A stretch of 64,000 nucleotides of DNA from Streptomyces sp. ITFR-21 (GTDB taxonomy: Bacteria > Actinomycetota > Actinomycetes > Streptomycetales > Streptomycetaceae), in the NCBI RefSeq assembly GCF_031844685.1, contig NZ_CP134605.1, positions 806,001 to 870,000 on the forward strand, given 5' to 3'. Below are positions 1-7,699 of this stretch, piece by piece (within the stretch, counting starts at the first letter, position 1; each line of letters begins with the position of its first letter). Position numbers and translations under genes: made by a program. A model generated the notes under the pieces. That model did no database searches and was not told the origin of the DNA. It was given only the letters and a program-made list of their open reading frames with translations.

Positions 1-141
1 CCGAGCCGAACGGCCTGCCGTCGCTCAGCCGGGGCGTCACTCGGGCGTGCCCTGCCGGGTCGGTCCGCGGCAGGCGCTTGCCGCTCCGGGGCCGGTGTCC
101 GACAGCGGTCGCCGAACGGCCGGTACCGGCTCGATCCGGGC

Positions 142-468
142 TCAGGCCGGGCGGGCGGCGGTGTCACCGCCGCCATCGACCTGTACGGGACGGAGACCGT
201 GCATGCGGCGAGGGAGCTCGGCGTACCGGACGGCCGCATCTGCACCATCGCCGCGCACGTCGACGGCGTACCGGCGGCCAACGGCGCCGACGCGGCTCCC
301 GGCGCCCTGGAAGAGGTCGCCCGCCTGGTCGCGGCGGGCCGGCTCCGGGTGCCTGTCGCGGCGAGCTTCCCGGTCGGGCAGATCCGCCGCGCGGCCGAGC
401 TCCAGGCCGGCCGGCACGTGCACGGCAAGGTCGTCATCGACCTTGCGGCCAAGGCCGTCGTGACCTGA
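142..468 (+). pseudogene. C-terminal remnant of an NADP-dependent zinc-binding-type oxidoreductase
   Basis: The frame ending in TGA at 466-468 reads as the last ~100 residues of a medium-chain (quinone-oxidoreductase-like) dehydrogenase. It contains GGVTAAIDLYGTETVHAARE, then RICTIAAHVDG, VPVAASFPVGQIRRAAELQ and ending HGKVVIDL, which matches the usual C-terminal order of that family: the end of the Rossmann fold and the return to the catalytic domain. No N-terminal GroES-like domain can be read in any upstream frame, and the bases before about 150 translate to low-complexity Arg/Pro sequence. A GTG at 199 could start an 89-residue peptide, but that would begin inside the fold. I therefore read it as a 5'-truncated remnant. 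Homology is judged by eye only. Confidence 0.55.
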
Positions 469-583
469 GCCCGGCGTGTCGCCGCGCCCCTGGGTTCGAC
501 GATCTCGCCCACCGCCAGGCGCCCGACGCCGGATCGGCCGGCGAGTCGGCAGCCCGGCGCGTCCGCGTGCGTGCACGAACAGG

Positions 584-621
584 CCGGAGGGCCGGAAGCG
601 ATCTCGCTTCCGGCCCTCCGG
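584..621 (-). terminator. Perfect 18-bp hairpin downstream of the zinc-finger gene
   Basis: Positions 584-601 and 604-621 are perfect reverse complements separated by only two bases. The structure lies 12 bases beyond the stop codon of the minus-strand gene at 633-953. There is no T-tract, as is common for GC-rich actinomycete terminators. Termination is inferred from position and stem strength. Confidence 0.7.
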
Positions 622-632
622 TGTCTCACCGG

Positions 633-953
633 TCAGGACGAGAACAGCATGTGCGCGAAGCCGTGACCGCCGCGGTGGCCGCCGCCGTGGTGGCCCCCGT
701 GGTGACCGCCCTGGTGGCCGCCGCCGTACGGGGCCGCGGCCCATGCCGGGGCGGCGGGCTGCTGCGGGTAGGCGGGCGGGGCCGGATAGGACTGCGGCGG
801 CGGGGCGGGCTGGGTCCACCGGCCTTCGAGCTGGGTCAGCGCCTCAAGCTCCCCGTAGTCCAGGAAAATACCCCGGCAGGTGCCGCACTGCTCGATCTGG
901 ACGCCGTTGCGGTTGTACGTCTGCATCTGGCCGTGACACTTGGGGCAGACCAT
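633..953 (-). CDS. Small TFIIB-type zinc-ribbon protein with a His/Gly-rich tail
   Basis: This 106-residue protein opens with MVCPKCHGQM and then IEQCGTCRGIFLDYGELEAL, i.e. the CxxC...CxxC pattern plus the following acidic helix of the zf-TFIIB (zinc-ribbon) family. The rest is a Pro/Gln/Ala-rich linker and a tail of repeated GGHHGG units that could bind metal. The ATG at 953 is preferred because GAGGAG sits 11 bases upstream; an in-frame TTG at 974 has no comparable site. The function of this family is not established; it is often annotated as a transcription-factor-zinc-finger domain protein. Next upstream is a phosphotransferase gene on the same strand, 35 bases away, so cotranscription is possible. 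A strong hairpin follows the stop. Confidence 0.8.
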   Translation of the reverse strand: MVCPKCHGQMQTYNRNGVQIEQCGTCRGIFLDYGELEALTQLEGRWTQPAPPPQSYPAPPAYPQQPAAPAWAAAPYGGGHQGGHHGGHHGGGHRGGHGFAHMLFSS

Positions 954-987
954 GGGCTGTTCAACTCCTCGCAATAAACAGGTACGT

Positions 988-2181
988 TCATTTTAGGTGG
1001 GCGATACGGGCGCAGGTGGCCAGCAGTTCGGACTCGGCCTCGTCCAGGTCGCGTTCCTCGCGGGCCGCCTTGGTCACCGCGGTAGCGGCGCTCTGCACCG
1101 CCAACGTCCGTGCCGGCACGTCGAGACGGCCCCACGGGTCGCCGTCGCCCGGTACCGCGGTGCCGCCCGCGTCCCGGTAGGCGGCGAGGAAGCGGACCCA
1201 CACCTCGGGTGCCAGCAGGCCGGCCGCGAACCACATCGCGGGCCGGGCCAGGTCCCAGCCGGGCTCCCCCAGGCCGAGGTCGTCGACGTCGATCAGCAGC
1301 CAGCGGCCGTCCGGGGCCGGGTAGCGGACCAGCTGGCCGAGGTGCCAGTCGCCGTGGCACACCGCGGCGCGGCCCTCGCGCGGCGTCTCGTCCCGGGCCC
1401 AGCCGGGCAGCCGGCGCCAGGCCAGCCGTACGGTCCGGGCGGCGGCGCTGTCCGGGGCGGCGCGCAGCCGGGCCATCGCGCGGGCGGCCTTCGCCGGGCC
1501 GCGCATCGGCGGCAGCGGACCGGGCAGTTCGGCGGGCGGTACGGAGTGCAGCCGGGCGAGCAGCACGGCGGCGTCCTCCCAGGGCGCGGCCCGCGGATCG
1601 CCGGGATCCACCGGCCGGCCGTACGGCCAGACGCTCACCGCCCGGCCCTCGGCCGACAGGGCGCCGGCGGCGGGCCGGTACGGGGGCAGCAGGATGTCCC
1701 GCATCCGGGGGTGGGCGGCGACGGCGAGCCGGCTGCCGAGCGCGGCGAGGTCGGTGTCGGCGGCGTGCGCCTTGGCCACCGCGCCGCCGACCCGGACGAC
1801 GGTGGCGTCGGGCCGGTCGGCGACGACGACGGCGGGCCCGTCGCCGCCCGCGACCGCCGCGTACGCAGTTAGCGCGGCCGTCAGCGGGCCGGCGGCCGGC
1901 CCGGGCGCGGGCGCGGGTCCCGGCACTGACGTGCGTGCGGGCGCGGACACGGCTGGGGACGCGGACGGGAGCGCCTGCACGGACACGGGCTCCGGTGCGG
2001 ACGGAGCTGCCGGTGCGGGCGCCGTCGGCGATACCGGCACCGGCTCAATTCCCGGTGCGGGCGCAGGCGTCGGCGCGGGCGGAGGTGCCGGCGCAGGCGC
2101 CGGTCCCGGCGCAGGCGCAGGCGTGGGCGTGGGCGTGGGCGTGGGGGAACGTACCGCTGCTGTCGGGTCGGCCGGAATCAC
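988..2181 (-). CDS. Aminoglycoside-phosphotransferase (APH)-fold kinase with a Pro/Ala repeat leader
   Basis: A protein of about 397 residues whose C-terminal ~290 residues have the APH/choline-kinase fold. The catalytic loop reads AVCHGDWHLGQLVRYP (HGDwHxxQ variant of HGDxxxxN) and the metal-binding segment is LLIDVDDLGLGEPGWDLARP. These enzymes phosphorylate small molecules; the substrate cannot be read from sequence, and most Streptomyces members are not resistance genes. The N-terminal ~100 residues are low-complexity PT/PA dipeptide repeats, encoded by a (GTGGGC)n-like tract near 2123-2145 that may vary in length. The GTG at 2181 is chosen because GGGGAG lies six bases upstream. A perfect inverted repeat at 2248-2275 lies in its upstream region. 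Confidence 0.8.
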   Translation of the reverse strand: MIPADPTAAVRSPTPTPTPTPAPAPGPAPAPAPPPAPTPAPAPGIEPVPVSPTAPAPAAPSAPEPVSVQALPSASPAVSAPARTSVPGPAPAPGPAAGPLTAALTAYAAVAGGDGPAVVVADRPDATVVRVGGAVAKAHAADTDLAALGSRLAVAAHPRMRDILLPPYRPAAGALSAEGRAVSVWPYGRPVDPGDPRAAPWEDAAVLLARLHSVPPAELPGPLPPMRGPAKAARAMARLRAAPDSAAARTVRLAWRRLPGWARDETPREGRAAVCHGDWHLGQLVRYPAPDGRWLLIDVDDLGLGEPGWDLARPAMWFAAGLLAPEVWVRFLAAYRDAGGTAVPGDGDPWGRLDVPARTLAVQSAATAVTKAAREERDLDEAESELLATCARIAHLK

Positions 2182-2604
2182 GTGCTGCTCCCCGTCCTGG
2201 GCCCTGGGTCCTCGCCCCGCGGGAAGGGCGGGACCAGGACAGCGTAATGCCCGGGTATCTGGTGATACCCGGGCAACCGCAGTCGTCCGCCGTACCCCCG
2301 TCCCCACGGGGTTGTGCCGGTGTGTCCTCGGCCCGGACCGCTCTTCCGGACCACGGGGTGCCCGAGGGCGCCCCAGGCCGGCCACGGACGACGTATGTGG
2401 GGGGCGGCGGGCTCCTGACCTCGGGGGACGAGTGCATCGCCCGCCGCTTGACCTCAACACTAGGGGCGGCCCGGCACCCCGGTCGTCACTCCCTCGTACC
2501 CCTTCGCGGGCCTCCCGGAGGATGACGGCCCGGCCGCGGGGTACTCCCCTGGGTGGAGGAACGGGCCCCGGACGCCGGGGACATCCCCGAGACGCGGCGT
2601 CGGT
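2182..2604. other. Intergenic stretch of 423 bases holding one strong inverted repeat
   Basis: No convincing gene is seen in either strand here. The stretch separates the APH-fold gene from the small protein at 2605-2838, both on the minus strand. It must hold the promoter of the APH-fold gene, and it contains the 12-bp inverted repeat listed separately at 2248-2275. Open frames across it encode only Arg/Pro/Gly-rich sequence. Confidence 0.6.
2248..2275. promoter_or_regulatory. Perfect 12-bp inverted repeat upstream of the APH-fold gene
   Basis: The arms TGCCCGGGTATC (2248-2259) and GATACCCGGGCA (2264-2275) are perfect reverse complements around TGGT. The repeat lies about 67 bases upstream of the GTG start at 2181 on the minus strand. 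It is more AT-containing at its centre than its surroundings and has no T-tract. An operator for a dimeric regulator or an RNA hairpin in the leader both fit; a terminator for the upstream gene is less likely because that gene stops only at 2605. Confidence 0.5.
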
Positions 2605-2838
2605 TCAGCCGGCCTGGTCGTCGTCCCGCGGGATCGGCTGCTCGACCAGGGCCAGGACGCGGGTGGCCATGAAGCGGGCGGTACGGATCACCGTGCCACT
2701 GCGGGTGACCTCGCTGACCTCCACGACCCCGCGGCGTACCGCGGTCTCGACCCGGCGGCCGGCTCGGGTGGCGATGACCTCATAGGTGCGGGTGGTGTCC
2801 CCCGCGTCGACGACGATTTCCACACGATCACCTTTCAC
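2605..2838 (-). CDS. Conserved-looking 77-residue protein of unknown function
   Basis: The 77-residue product begins VKGDRVEIVVDAGDTTRTYE and ends in an acidic tail, DDDQAG. It is rich in short beta-prone segments (EIVVDA, YEVIATR, GVVEVSEVT) with many Arg residues, suggesting a small beta-barrel or nucleic-acid-binding type fold, though this is only inference. The GTG at 2838 has GAGGGGGA eight bases upstream. It is divergent from the Ser/Thr kinase gene at 3061, with 222 bases between them that must carry both promoters. I do not recognise a named family. Confidence 0.7.
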   Translation of the reverse strand: MKGDRVEIVVDAGDTTRTYEVIATRAGRRVETAVRRGVVEVSEVTRSGTVIRTARFMATRVLALVEQPIPRDDDQAG

Positions 2839-3060
2839 GGCGTCAATCCCCCTCGGCAGACGGTCCGTTGGCGAATCGGGGAACAGTGGCGGCTCGCTCC
2901 CCACTCCCAGGGTCCCACCCGGCACCGACAATTCACGGTCCGTCGCCTGCGGGGCTTCGGCACGGACGGGGACGTGAGTCCGTAAGCTGTGGGCGGCCGA
3001 CCGGCCAGTCAGCGGAGTGGGGCCCTTCCCCCACCACCGGAGGTAGGGGACGGACAGGAC

Positions 3061-4230
3061 ATGGCGATGATGCGGCTCCGGCGCGAGGATCCGCGGGTCG
3101 TCGGCGCGTTCCGGCTGCACCGGCGGCTGGGCGCGGGCGGCATGGGCGTGGTGTACCTGGGGGCGGACAAGCGCGGTCAAAGGGTGGCGCTGAAGGTGAT
3201 CAGGCCGGAGTTGGCCGAGGACCAGGAGTTCCGGTCCCGGTTCGCCCGTGAGGTGTCCGCGGCCCGGCGGATCCGCGGCGGCTGCACCGCCCGGCTGGTG
3301 GCGGCGGACCTGGAGGCCGAACGGCCGTGGTTCGCCACCCAGTACGTACCCGGCCCCTCGCTGCACGACAAGGTCGCCGAGCACGGCGTGCTGCGGGCCG
3401 CCGAGGTCGCCACGATCGGGGCGGCACTCGCCGAGGGCCTGGTGGCGGTGCACGAGGCCGGGGTGGTGCACCGGGACCTCAAGCCGTCGAACATCCTGCT
3501 GTCGCCCAAGGGGCCGCGGATCATCGACTTCGGGATCGCCTGGGCGACCGGTGCGAGCACGCTGACCCACGTCGGAACGGCGGTCGGCTCGCCGGGTTTC
3601 CTCGCGCCGGAGCAGGTGCGCGGGGCGGCGGTGACACCGGCCACCGACGTCTTCGCCTTCGGCGCGACGCTGGCGTACGCGGCGACCGCCGACTCCCCGT
3701 TCGGGCAGGGCAGTTCCGAGGTGATGCTGTACCGGGTGGTGCACGAGGAGCCGGACCTGGCCGGGGTGCCCGACGTGCTGGCGCCCCTGGTCTACGCCTG
3801 CCTGGCGAAGGACCCGGCGGACCGGCCGAGCACGGCGCAGTTGTCGGAGCGGCTCGGGGAGATCGCGCACCGCGAGGCGCGCGGCGTCGGGGCCCCGCGC
3901 CGGGAGGGCGTCCCGAAGGCCGCGGGGCCGCGCCCGGAGCGGCCGGTGGGGCGACGGGCCGAGGAGTACGCGGCGCAGCGCACCGCGCCGCGGACCGGCG
4001 GAGGCACGGGGCGGGCCACCGGCCGGACGCCGGCGCCGGGCGCCGGGGCGACGCGGCAGGACCGGTTCGCGCAGCCGCCGCATCACTCCCATCCGTCGCA
4101 CCCCTCGGTCCGGACGCCCGCCGCACGGCGCGCGCAGGGGGCCTCACGCCGGCTGCTGCGGCAGCGGCTGGTGGTCTTCGTGATCGTCACGGTGCTGGCG
4201 GCGGTGTGCATCGCGGTGCTCCAGCGGTGA
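3061..4230 (+). CDS. Membrane-anchored eukaryotic-type Ser/Thr protein kinase
   Basis: A 389-residue Hanks-type kinase. The glycine loop LGAGGMG is at 23-29, the ATP lysine is in VALKV (K45), the catalytic loop HRDLKPSN is at 137-144, DFG is at 156-158 and APE at 182-184, so all catalytic elements are present. After about residue 285 follows a Pro/Arg/Gly-rich linker, and the protein ends with a single hydrophobic segment (about 370-388, VVFVIVTVLAAVCIAVL) followed by QR. The kinase domain is therefore predicted to be cytoplasmic on a C-terminal tail anchor with no extracellular sensor domain, unlike PASTA-type PknB. The ATG at 3061 follows GGACAGGAC. Substrates cannot be inferred. Confidence 0.9.
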   Translation: MAMMRLRREDPRVVGAFRLHRRLGAGGMGVVYLGADKRGQRVALKVIRPELAEDQEFRSRFAREVSAARRIRGGCTARLVAADLEAERPWFATQYVPGPSLHDKVAEHGVLRAAEVATIGAALAEGLVAVHEAGVVHRDLKPSNILLSPKGPRIIDFGIAWATGASTLTHVGTAVGSPGFLAPEQVRGAAVTPATDVFAFGATLAYAATADSPFGQGSSEVMLYRVVHEEPDLAGVPDVLAPLVYACLAKDPADRPSTAQLSERLGEIAHREARGVGAPRREGVPKAAGPRPERPVGRRAEEYAAQRTAPRTGGGTGRATGRTPAPGAGATRQDRFAQPPHHSHPSHPSVRTPAARRAQGASRRLLRQRLVVFVIVTVLAAVCIAVLQR

Positions 4231-4420
4231 CCGGGGCGGGCCGGCTCCACCGTGCGCCGGCTGGCGGGCCGTACGGCCGACCGCGCGATCCCGTTCCCGC
4301 CGCGGGCGGTTCGGCGACCGCCTGACGGTTCGTCAGGCCGGGTCCGCCCGTGGTCGCGGCCCACCGTGGCCGCATGGACACGTACAGTGAACCGAGGTAC
4401 AGTGCCGGCGGCTTCGTCGG

Positions 4421-5056
4421 TTGTCGGGGGCGGTCCCGCCGGGACTGCTCCCCCGCGGACGGGCCGGTCCGCGGGGACGCCGGGCCGGACCCGCCCGCGC
4501 CGCGCAGGAGGGCACCCGCGGCCACGCCGGCCCCACCACACAGGCGTGCCTGCTGGCGGCCGAGGCCCGCGGCTGCGCCCTGCTCGGGGACAGGAGGACC
4601 TGCGAGTCGTCCGCAGGAAAGGCGATGGACGCTCTCGACCGGCCCGGCCCGGAGAAGGAGCCCGGTTGGATCGTCCACTTCGACCGGGCGTACCCGGCCG
4701 ACGGGCAGGCGCACTGCTACCTCGACCTCCGGCAGCCCGAACTCGCCGCGCGCAAGGTTGAGGAGGCGCTGTCCTGGCATCCGGAGCACCGGGTGCGCCG
4801 CCGTACCAGCGATCTGCTGCTGCTCGCCACGGCCCGGTTCCAGACCCGGGACGTGGAGGGGGCGTGCGAGAGTGCCACACAGGCGGTGACGCTGCTCGCG
4901 CAGCTCAGGTCGACTCTCGACGTCGAGTACCTGAACAGGTTCCGCTCCCCGCTGCGGTCCTTCGAACGGGAGAGCGCGGCGCGCGACTTCGAGGCCGGGC
5001 TGCGCGCCGCGGCGGGCCGTTCGATCCTCGGCCGTTCGGAGATCCGGTACGCGTGA
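4421..5056 (+). pseudogene. C-terminal (TPR-like) remnant of an XRE/TPR regulator
   Basis: From about 4507 to the stop at 5056 the frame reads as a helical, tetratricopeptide-like region: ACLLAAEARGCALLGDRRTC, PELAARKVEEALSWHP, LLLLATARFQTRDVEGACES and the closing RDFEAGLRAA. This is the C-terminal half seen in many Streptomyces helix-turn-helix regulators of the type in which an XRE domain precedes TPR repeats. No XRE domain can be read upstream in any frame; bases 4231-4506 give low-complexity sequence only. I interpret it as a 5'-truncated gene. An unrecognised short gene starting near 4421 cannot be excluded. Confidence 0.6.
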
Positions 5057-5406
5057 GGGCGCCGGGACCGGGCCGGTGGCGGCCGCCCGTCCCGCCCCGG
5101 GCCCGGCGGGCCGCCGCGGCGCCTTCCGGGAAAGGCGGGAGCGGGAGAACAACGTTATTCCGATTCCTGAGGATGCCAGGCGTTTCCGCGGCCTACCGTG
5201 CGCCGGCGATGGGACGGTGGGCGGCGGCGTCCCGGACCTCGGCGGAACCCACCGGGATTTCCGGGCGCAGGGGCGACCGGGTATCGAGCCGCGACGTACG
5301 AACGTAGCCCGCGGCCCGGCCCGTGGACGGGTCGGCATGCCAGGATTTTTACCCGCGTCACCTGAATGGCAGCACGCGATATATGCATCGCGGTCGTTGA
5401 CAAAAC
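5057..5406. other. Intergenic stretch without a gene
   Basis: These 350 bases start very GC-rich, with imperfect inverted GGCGGCC/GGGCCGCC blocks just after the TPR remnant that could act as a terminator. They then become markedly less GC-rich from about 5330, just before the small gene at 5407, as expected for a promoter region. No coding frame with family-like sequence is seen. Confidence 0.5.
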
Positions 5407-5658
5407 ATGAGTGAGTTCACCACCAATACCGCATCGGCGGAATCCGCCGCACCCGTCGGCCACTGGCTCGGCGCATGGATTTTCATCCCGGCCTCCCTCG
5501 GCCCCACCGGCGAGCACCGGAACGGCTACCTGCGACGCGGCGGCGATCACGTCCCTCTTCTGCACTGCTCGGTGGACCTGGCCGAGTTCGCCGAGCTGAT
5601 GGCCGACATCGAGGCGGAGTTCTCGCGGGGATACGCCGCCCGCCAGGAACGCGTGTGA
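5407..5658 (+). CDS. Small acidic protein of unknown function (83 residues)
   Basis: The product has a Ser/Thr/Ala-rich N terminus, then HWLGAWIFIPASLGPTGEHR, then VDLAEFAELMADIEAEFSRG. It has no signal peptide, membrane span or metal motif. ATG at 5407 is the only early start; the ribosome site is weak. Codon use is typical of the window, and base composition just upstream is less GC-rich. It is probably unrelated to the membrane protein 120 bases downstream. I do not recognise the family. Confidence 0.55.
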   Translation: MSEFTTNTASAESAAPVGHWLGAWIFIPASLGPTGEHRNGYLRRGGDHVPLLHCSVDLAEFAELMADIEAEFSRGYAARQERV

Positions 5659-5777
5659 CCGGATCATCGGGATGATCAGACCGCCGCGGCCCAGGGCCCC
5701 GGACGGCGCAGCCGGAATCACCGGGCCGGGCGAGCCGTCCGACCGGACCGGCGTGAAGCAAGGACACGAGACCTTCC

Positions 5778-6566
5778 ATGTATGAATTCCCCTCCCAGCA
5801 GGGTGTGGCGGACAACGATTTCCTCACCGCCCCCTATCCCGGTCCGTGGCACGGCCACGCGACCGTGTACGAGACCATGGAAGAGCCTGGATCTTTCCCG
5901 CCCGGTCCTGACGGTATGAACGGAGTCCTGCAGTCGGACGCGGAGCTGCGGCAGTTCCTGGAAGCGTCGATGAGCCATGAGGCCACCGCCGGGCTCGCCC
6001 TGCACATCGACACCGGCGACGTCCCGCTGTCCCGGCGCCGTCACCGCAAGGCCCGTGCGGAGCCGCAGCGGTGGAAGCCGACCAGGGGGGAGGCGCTCAG
6101 CTTCTCCATGCTGGTCATGTCGGTCGGCATCATGGCCGTCGTCAGCGTGCTGGGCGGGACGGTGACGCACGATCCCCTGCGCCGGTTCGCCGGAGCCCAG
6201 ACGCCGGGCGGGCTGGCCTGCTGGTGGCCGCTGCTGGTGTACGGCCCGTGGACGGCCGCTTCGCTGTCCATCGTGCGCGCCGCCTTGTACCAGCGCCGGG
6301 CCCTGCACGCGTGGGCCGTGGTGCTCGCCTTCTCCGCCTTCGCCATCGTGTTCTGCGTCGTCCAGACGCCGCGGACGTTCACCGGCGTGAGCGTGGTGAG
6401 CCTGCCGACCATCGCCACGCTCGCCTGTTTCCAGCAGCTCATCCGCCAGATCACCCTGACCAAACCCCCGGTCCCGCGCGCCACCGGGGCGCACCGCGGG
6501 CGCATCGGCCCGCCGAGGGCGCCGAGCCACGGGGGCGCACCGCCGTACCGGCCGCCCGGCGCCTGA
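5778..6566 (+). CDS. Four-span membrane protein, SpdB/DUF2637-like
   Basis: A 262-residue protein with about 100 hydrophilic N-terminal residues, then four hydrophobic segments at roughly 107-128, 149-165, 178-197 and 204-221, and a Pro/Gly/Arg-rich tail. The layout and the WWPLLVYGPWTAASLSIVRA segment resemble DUF2637 proteins, which include plasmid-spread (SpdB-like) and chromosomal Streptomyces membrane proteins. The family call is by eye and tentative. ATG at 5778 lies 119 bases after the preceding small gene. The presence of a transfer-type membrane protein in an area with several gene remnants may mark an old integrated element. Confidence 0.6.
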   Translation: MYEFPSQQGVADNDFLTAPYPGPWHGHATVYETMEEPGSFPPGPDGMNGVLQSDAELRQFLEASMSHEATAGLALHIDTGDVPLSRRRHRKARAEPQRWKPTRGEALSFSMLVMSVGIMAVVSVLGGTVTHDPLRRFAGAQTPGGLACWWPLLVYGPWTAASLSIVRAALYQRRALHAWAVVLAFSAFAIVFCVVQTPRTFTGVSVVSLPTIATLACFQQLIRQITLTKPPVPRATGAHRGRIGPPRAPSHGGAPPYRPPGA

Positions 6567-6730
6567 GCGGGAGCCGGACACCGGGAGGGGAGCCCGGCGC
6601 CCGGCCTGGCGACCCCCTGCTTCCCGGCGCACGATGGGAAAAGAAGGAAAAAAGGGAACGGGAAAAGGGCCGGGGTACGGCACGGGTCGGCGGACGAGGC
6701 GACGGGTCCGGCCGGGCGAGGTGGGACGAC

Positions 6731-7425
6731 ATGGCATCGGACGACCGGACGGACGGGTCGGGCGCACCGGACACCCCCGTCGCGGGCCCACCGCCGGATC
6801 TGGCCGGGCGGGTGGCCCGGTACTGCGGGCAGCTCGGTATCACCGCGTCCGAACTCGCCGACCGCGCCGCGATGGCGCCCGCCTACCTCCGGCACCTGGA
6901 GGAGCTGGGCTACGGCTTCGACGAGGACGGGCTCCGGCGGCTGGCCGGAGCGCTGCACGTGACGTACGACGAGCTGCTGGCCGGGCGTGCCGACGAGCCC
7001 CCGGACAGACGCCGCCGGTGCCCGGCGCCCGGTTGGAGAAGCTGACCGCGCAGGAGTGCTGGAACCGCCTGGGACACCACGGCATCGGCCGGATCGCGCT
7101 GCCCGGCGGGGAGGGCACACTCGTCCTTCCGGTCAACTACGTCGTCGAAGGCGGCGGCATCGTCTACTCCACCGCCCGCAGCGGCGCCGCGGCCGCCGAC
7201 CCGGGCCAGGACATCACCTTCGAGGCCGACCACACCGGCGAGCACCGCGCCGACGGCTGGAGCGTCCTCGCCTTCGGCTCCGCCGAGCACGTCACCGGCG
7301 AGCGGGCTGTCCGCCGCTACGCGCGACGCCCCGGCGCGCAGCCGCGGGCCGGCGGCATCCGCGACCTGTGGATCCGCGTCGTGCCGGCCCGGCTGACCGG
7401 CCGCGCCATCCGCACGGCGGGCTGA
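6731..7425 (+). pseudogene. XRE-HTH / flavin-binding (PPOX-like) fusion gene broken by a frameshift
   Basis: The ATG at 6731 (GAGGTGGG upstream) opens a frame encoding an XRE helix-turn-helix domain (ARYCGQLGITASELADRAAM through LAGALHVTYDELLAG), which runs to a stop at 7045. The pyridoxamine-5'-phosphate-oxidase-like domain that belongs to this fusion family starts at LEKLTAQECWNRLGHHGIGR and continues to LWIRVVPARLTGRAIR, but it lies in a different frame, ending at 7425. The frames must switch between about 7005 and 7035, inside the linker. In intact relatives, HTH and PPOX domains are one chain. The gene is thus either inactivated by a one-base indel or the base count in this C/G-rich linker is wrong. 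Confidence 0.7.
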
Positions 7426-7445
7426 CCGGCCCACTGGCCCACCGG

Positions 7446-7473
7446 GCAGGCGGCAGGCGGCAGGCGGCAGGCG
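7446..7473. repeat. Four tandem 7-bp repeats (GCAGGCG)
   Basis: Four consecutive copies of GCAGGCG lie just after the stop of the HTH-PPOX gene and before the acyl-CoA dehydrogenase operon. The unit length of seven bases makes it a potential slippage site. No function is evident. Confidence 0.8.
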
Positions 7474-7655
7474 GCTGATCCGCGCCGGGGGCTCAGCGTT
7501 GCCGGGGGACTCTTCCGAAAGCCGGCCGCGGCGGAGAGGGCGACCGCTGCCGGGAGCCGGCCGGCCGCCGGGGACCGTTCACGACTCCCGGCGACCGCGC
7601 CGGCGAGCCGGTGGCGCCGCCCCCTGTTGCCGGGCGGGCGGTTCGGTTACGTTTC

Positions 7656-7665
7656 CAAGCGCTTG
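7656..7665. promoter_or_regulatory. Palindromic operator candidate before the acyl-CoA dehydrogenase operon
   Basis: The perfect palindrome CAAGCGCTTG lies 34 bases before the ATG at 7700, in the longer context TTTCCAAGCGCTTGCTTA. Symmetric AAGC/GCTT sites of this type are commonly found at TetR-family-controlled acyl-CoA dehydrogenase promoters in actinobacteria. Which regulator would bind is unknown; no TetR gene is in the window. Confidence 0.5.
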
Positions 7666-7699
7666 CTTAGGCAGGGTCGGACGGCGAGAGGGTGGCGGT

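Noticed and set aside
4350..4506. ATG at 4374 as the true start of the TPR-like gene
   Set aside because: It is in a different frame from the TPR-like segment and yields only low-complexity residues; the helix-turn-helix part is missing in all frames.
7446..7473. GCAGGCG repeats as a regulatory iteron array
   Set aside because: Only four copies of a 7-base GC unit, with no replication or regulator gene adjacent; simple slippage explains it.
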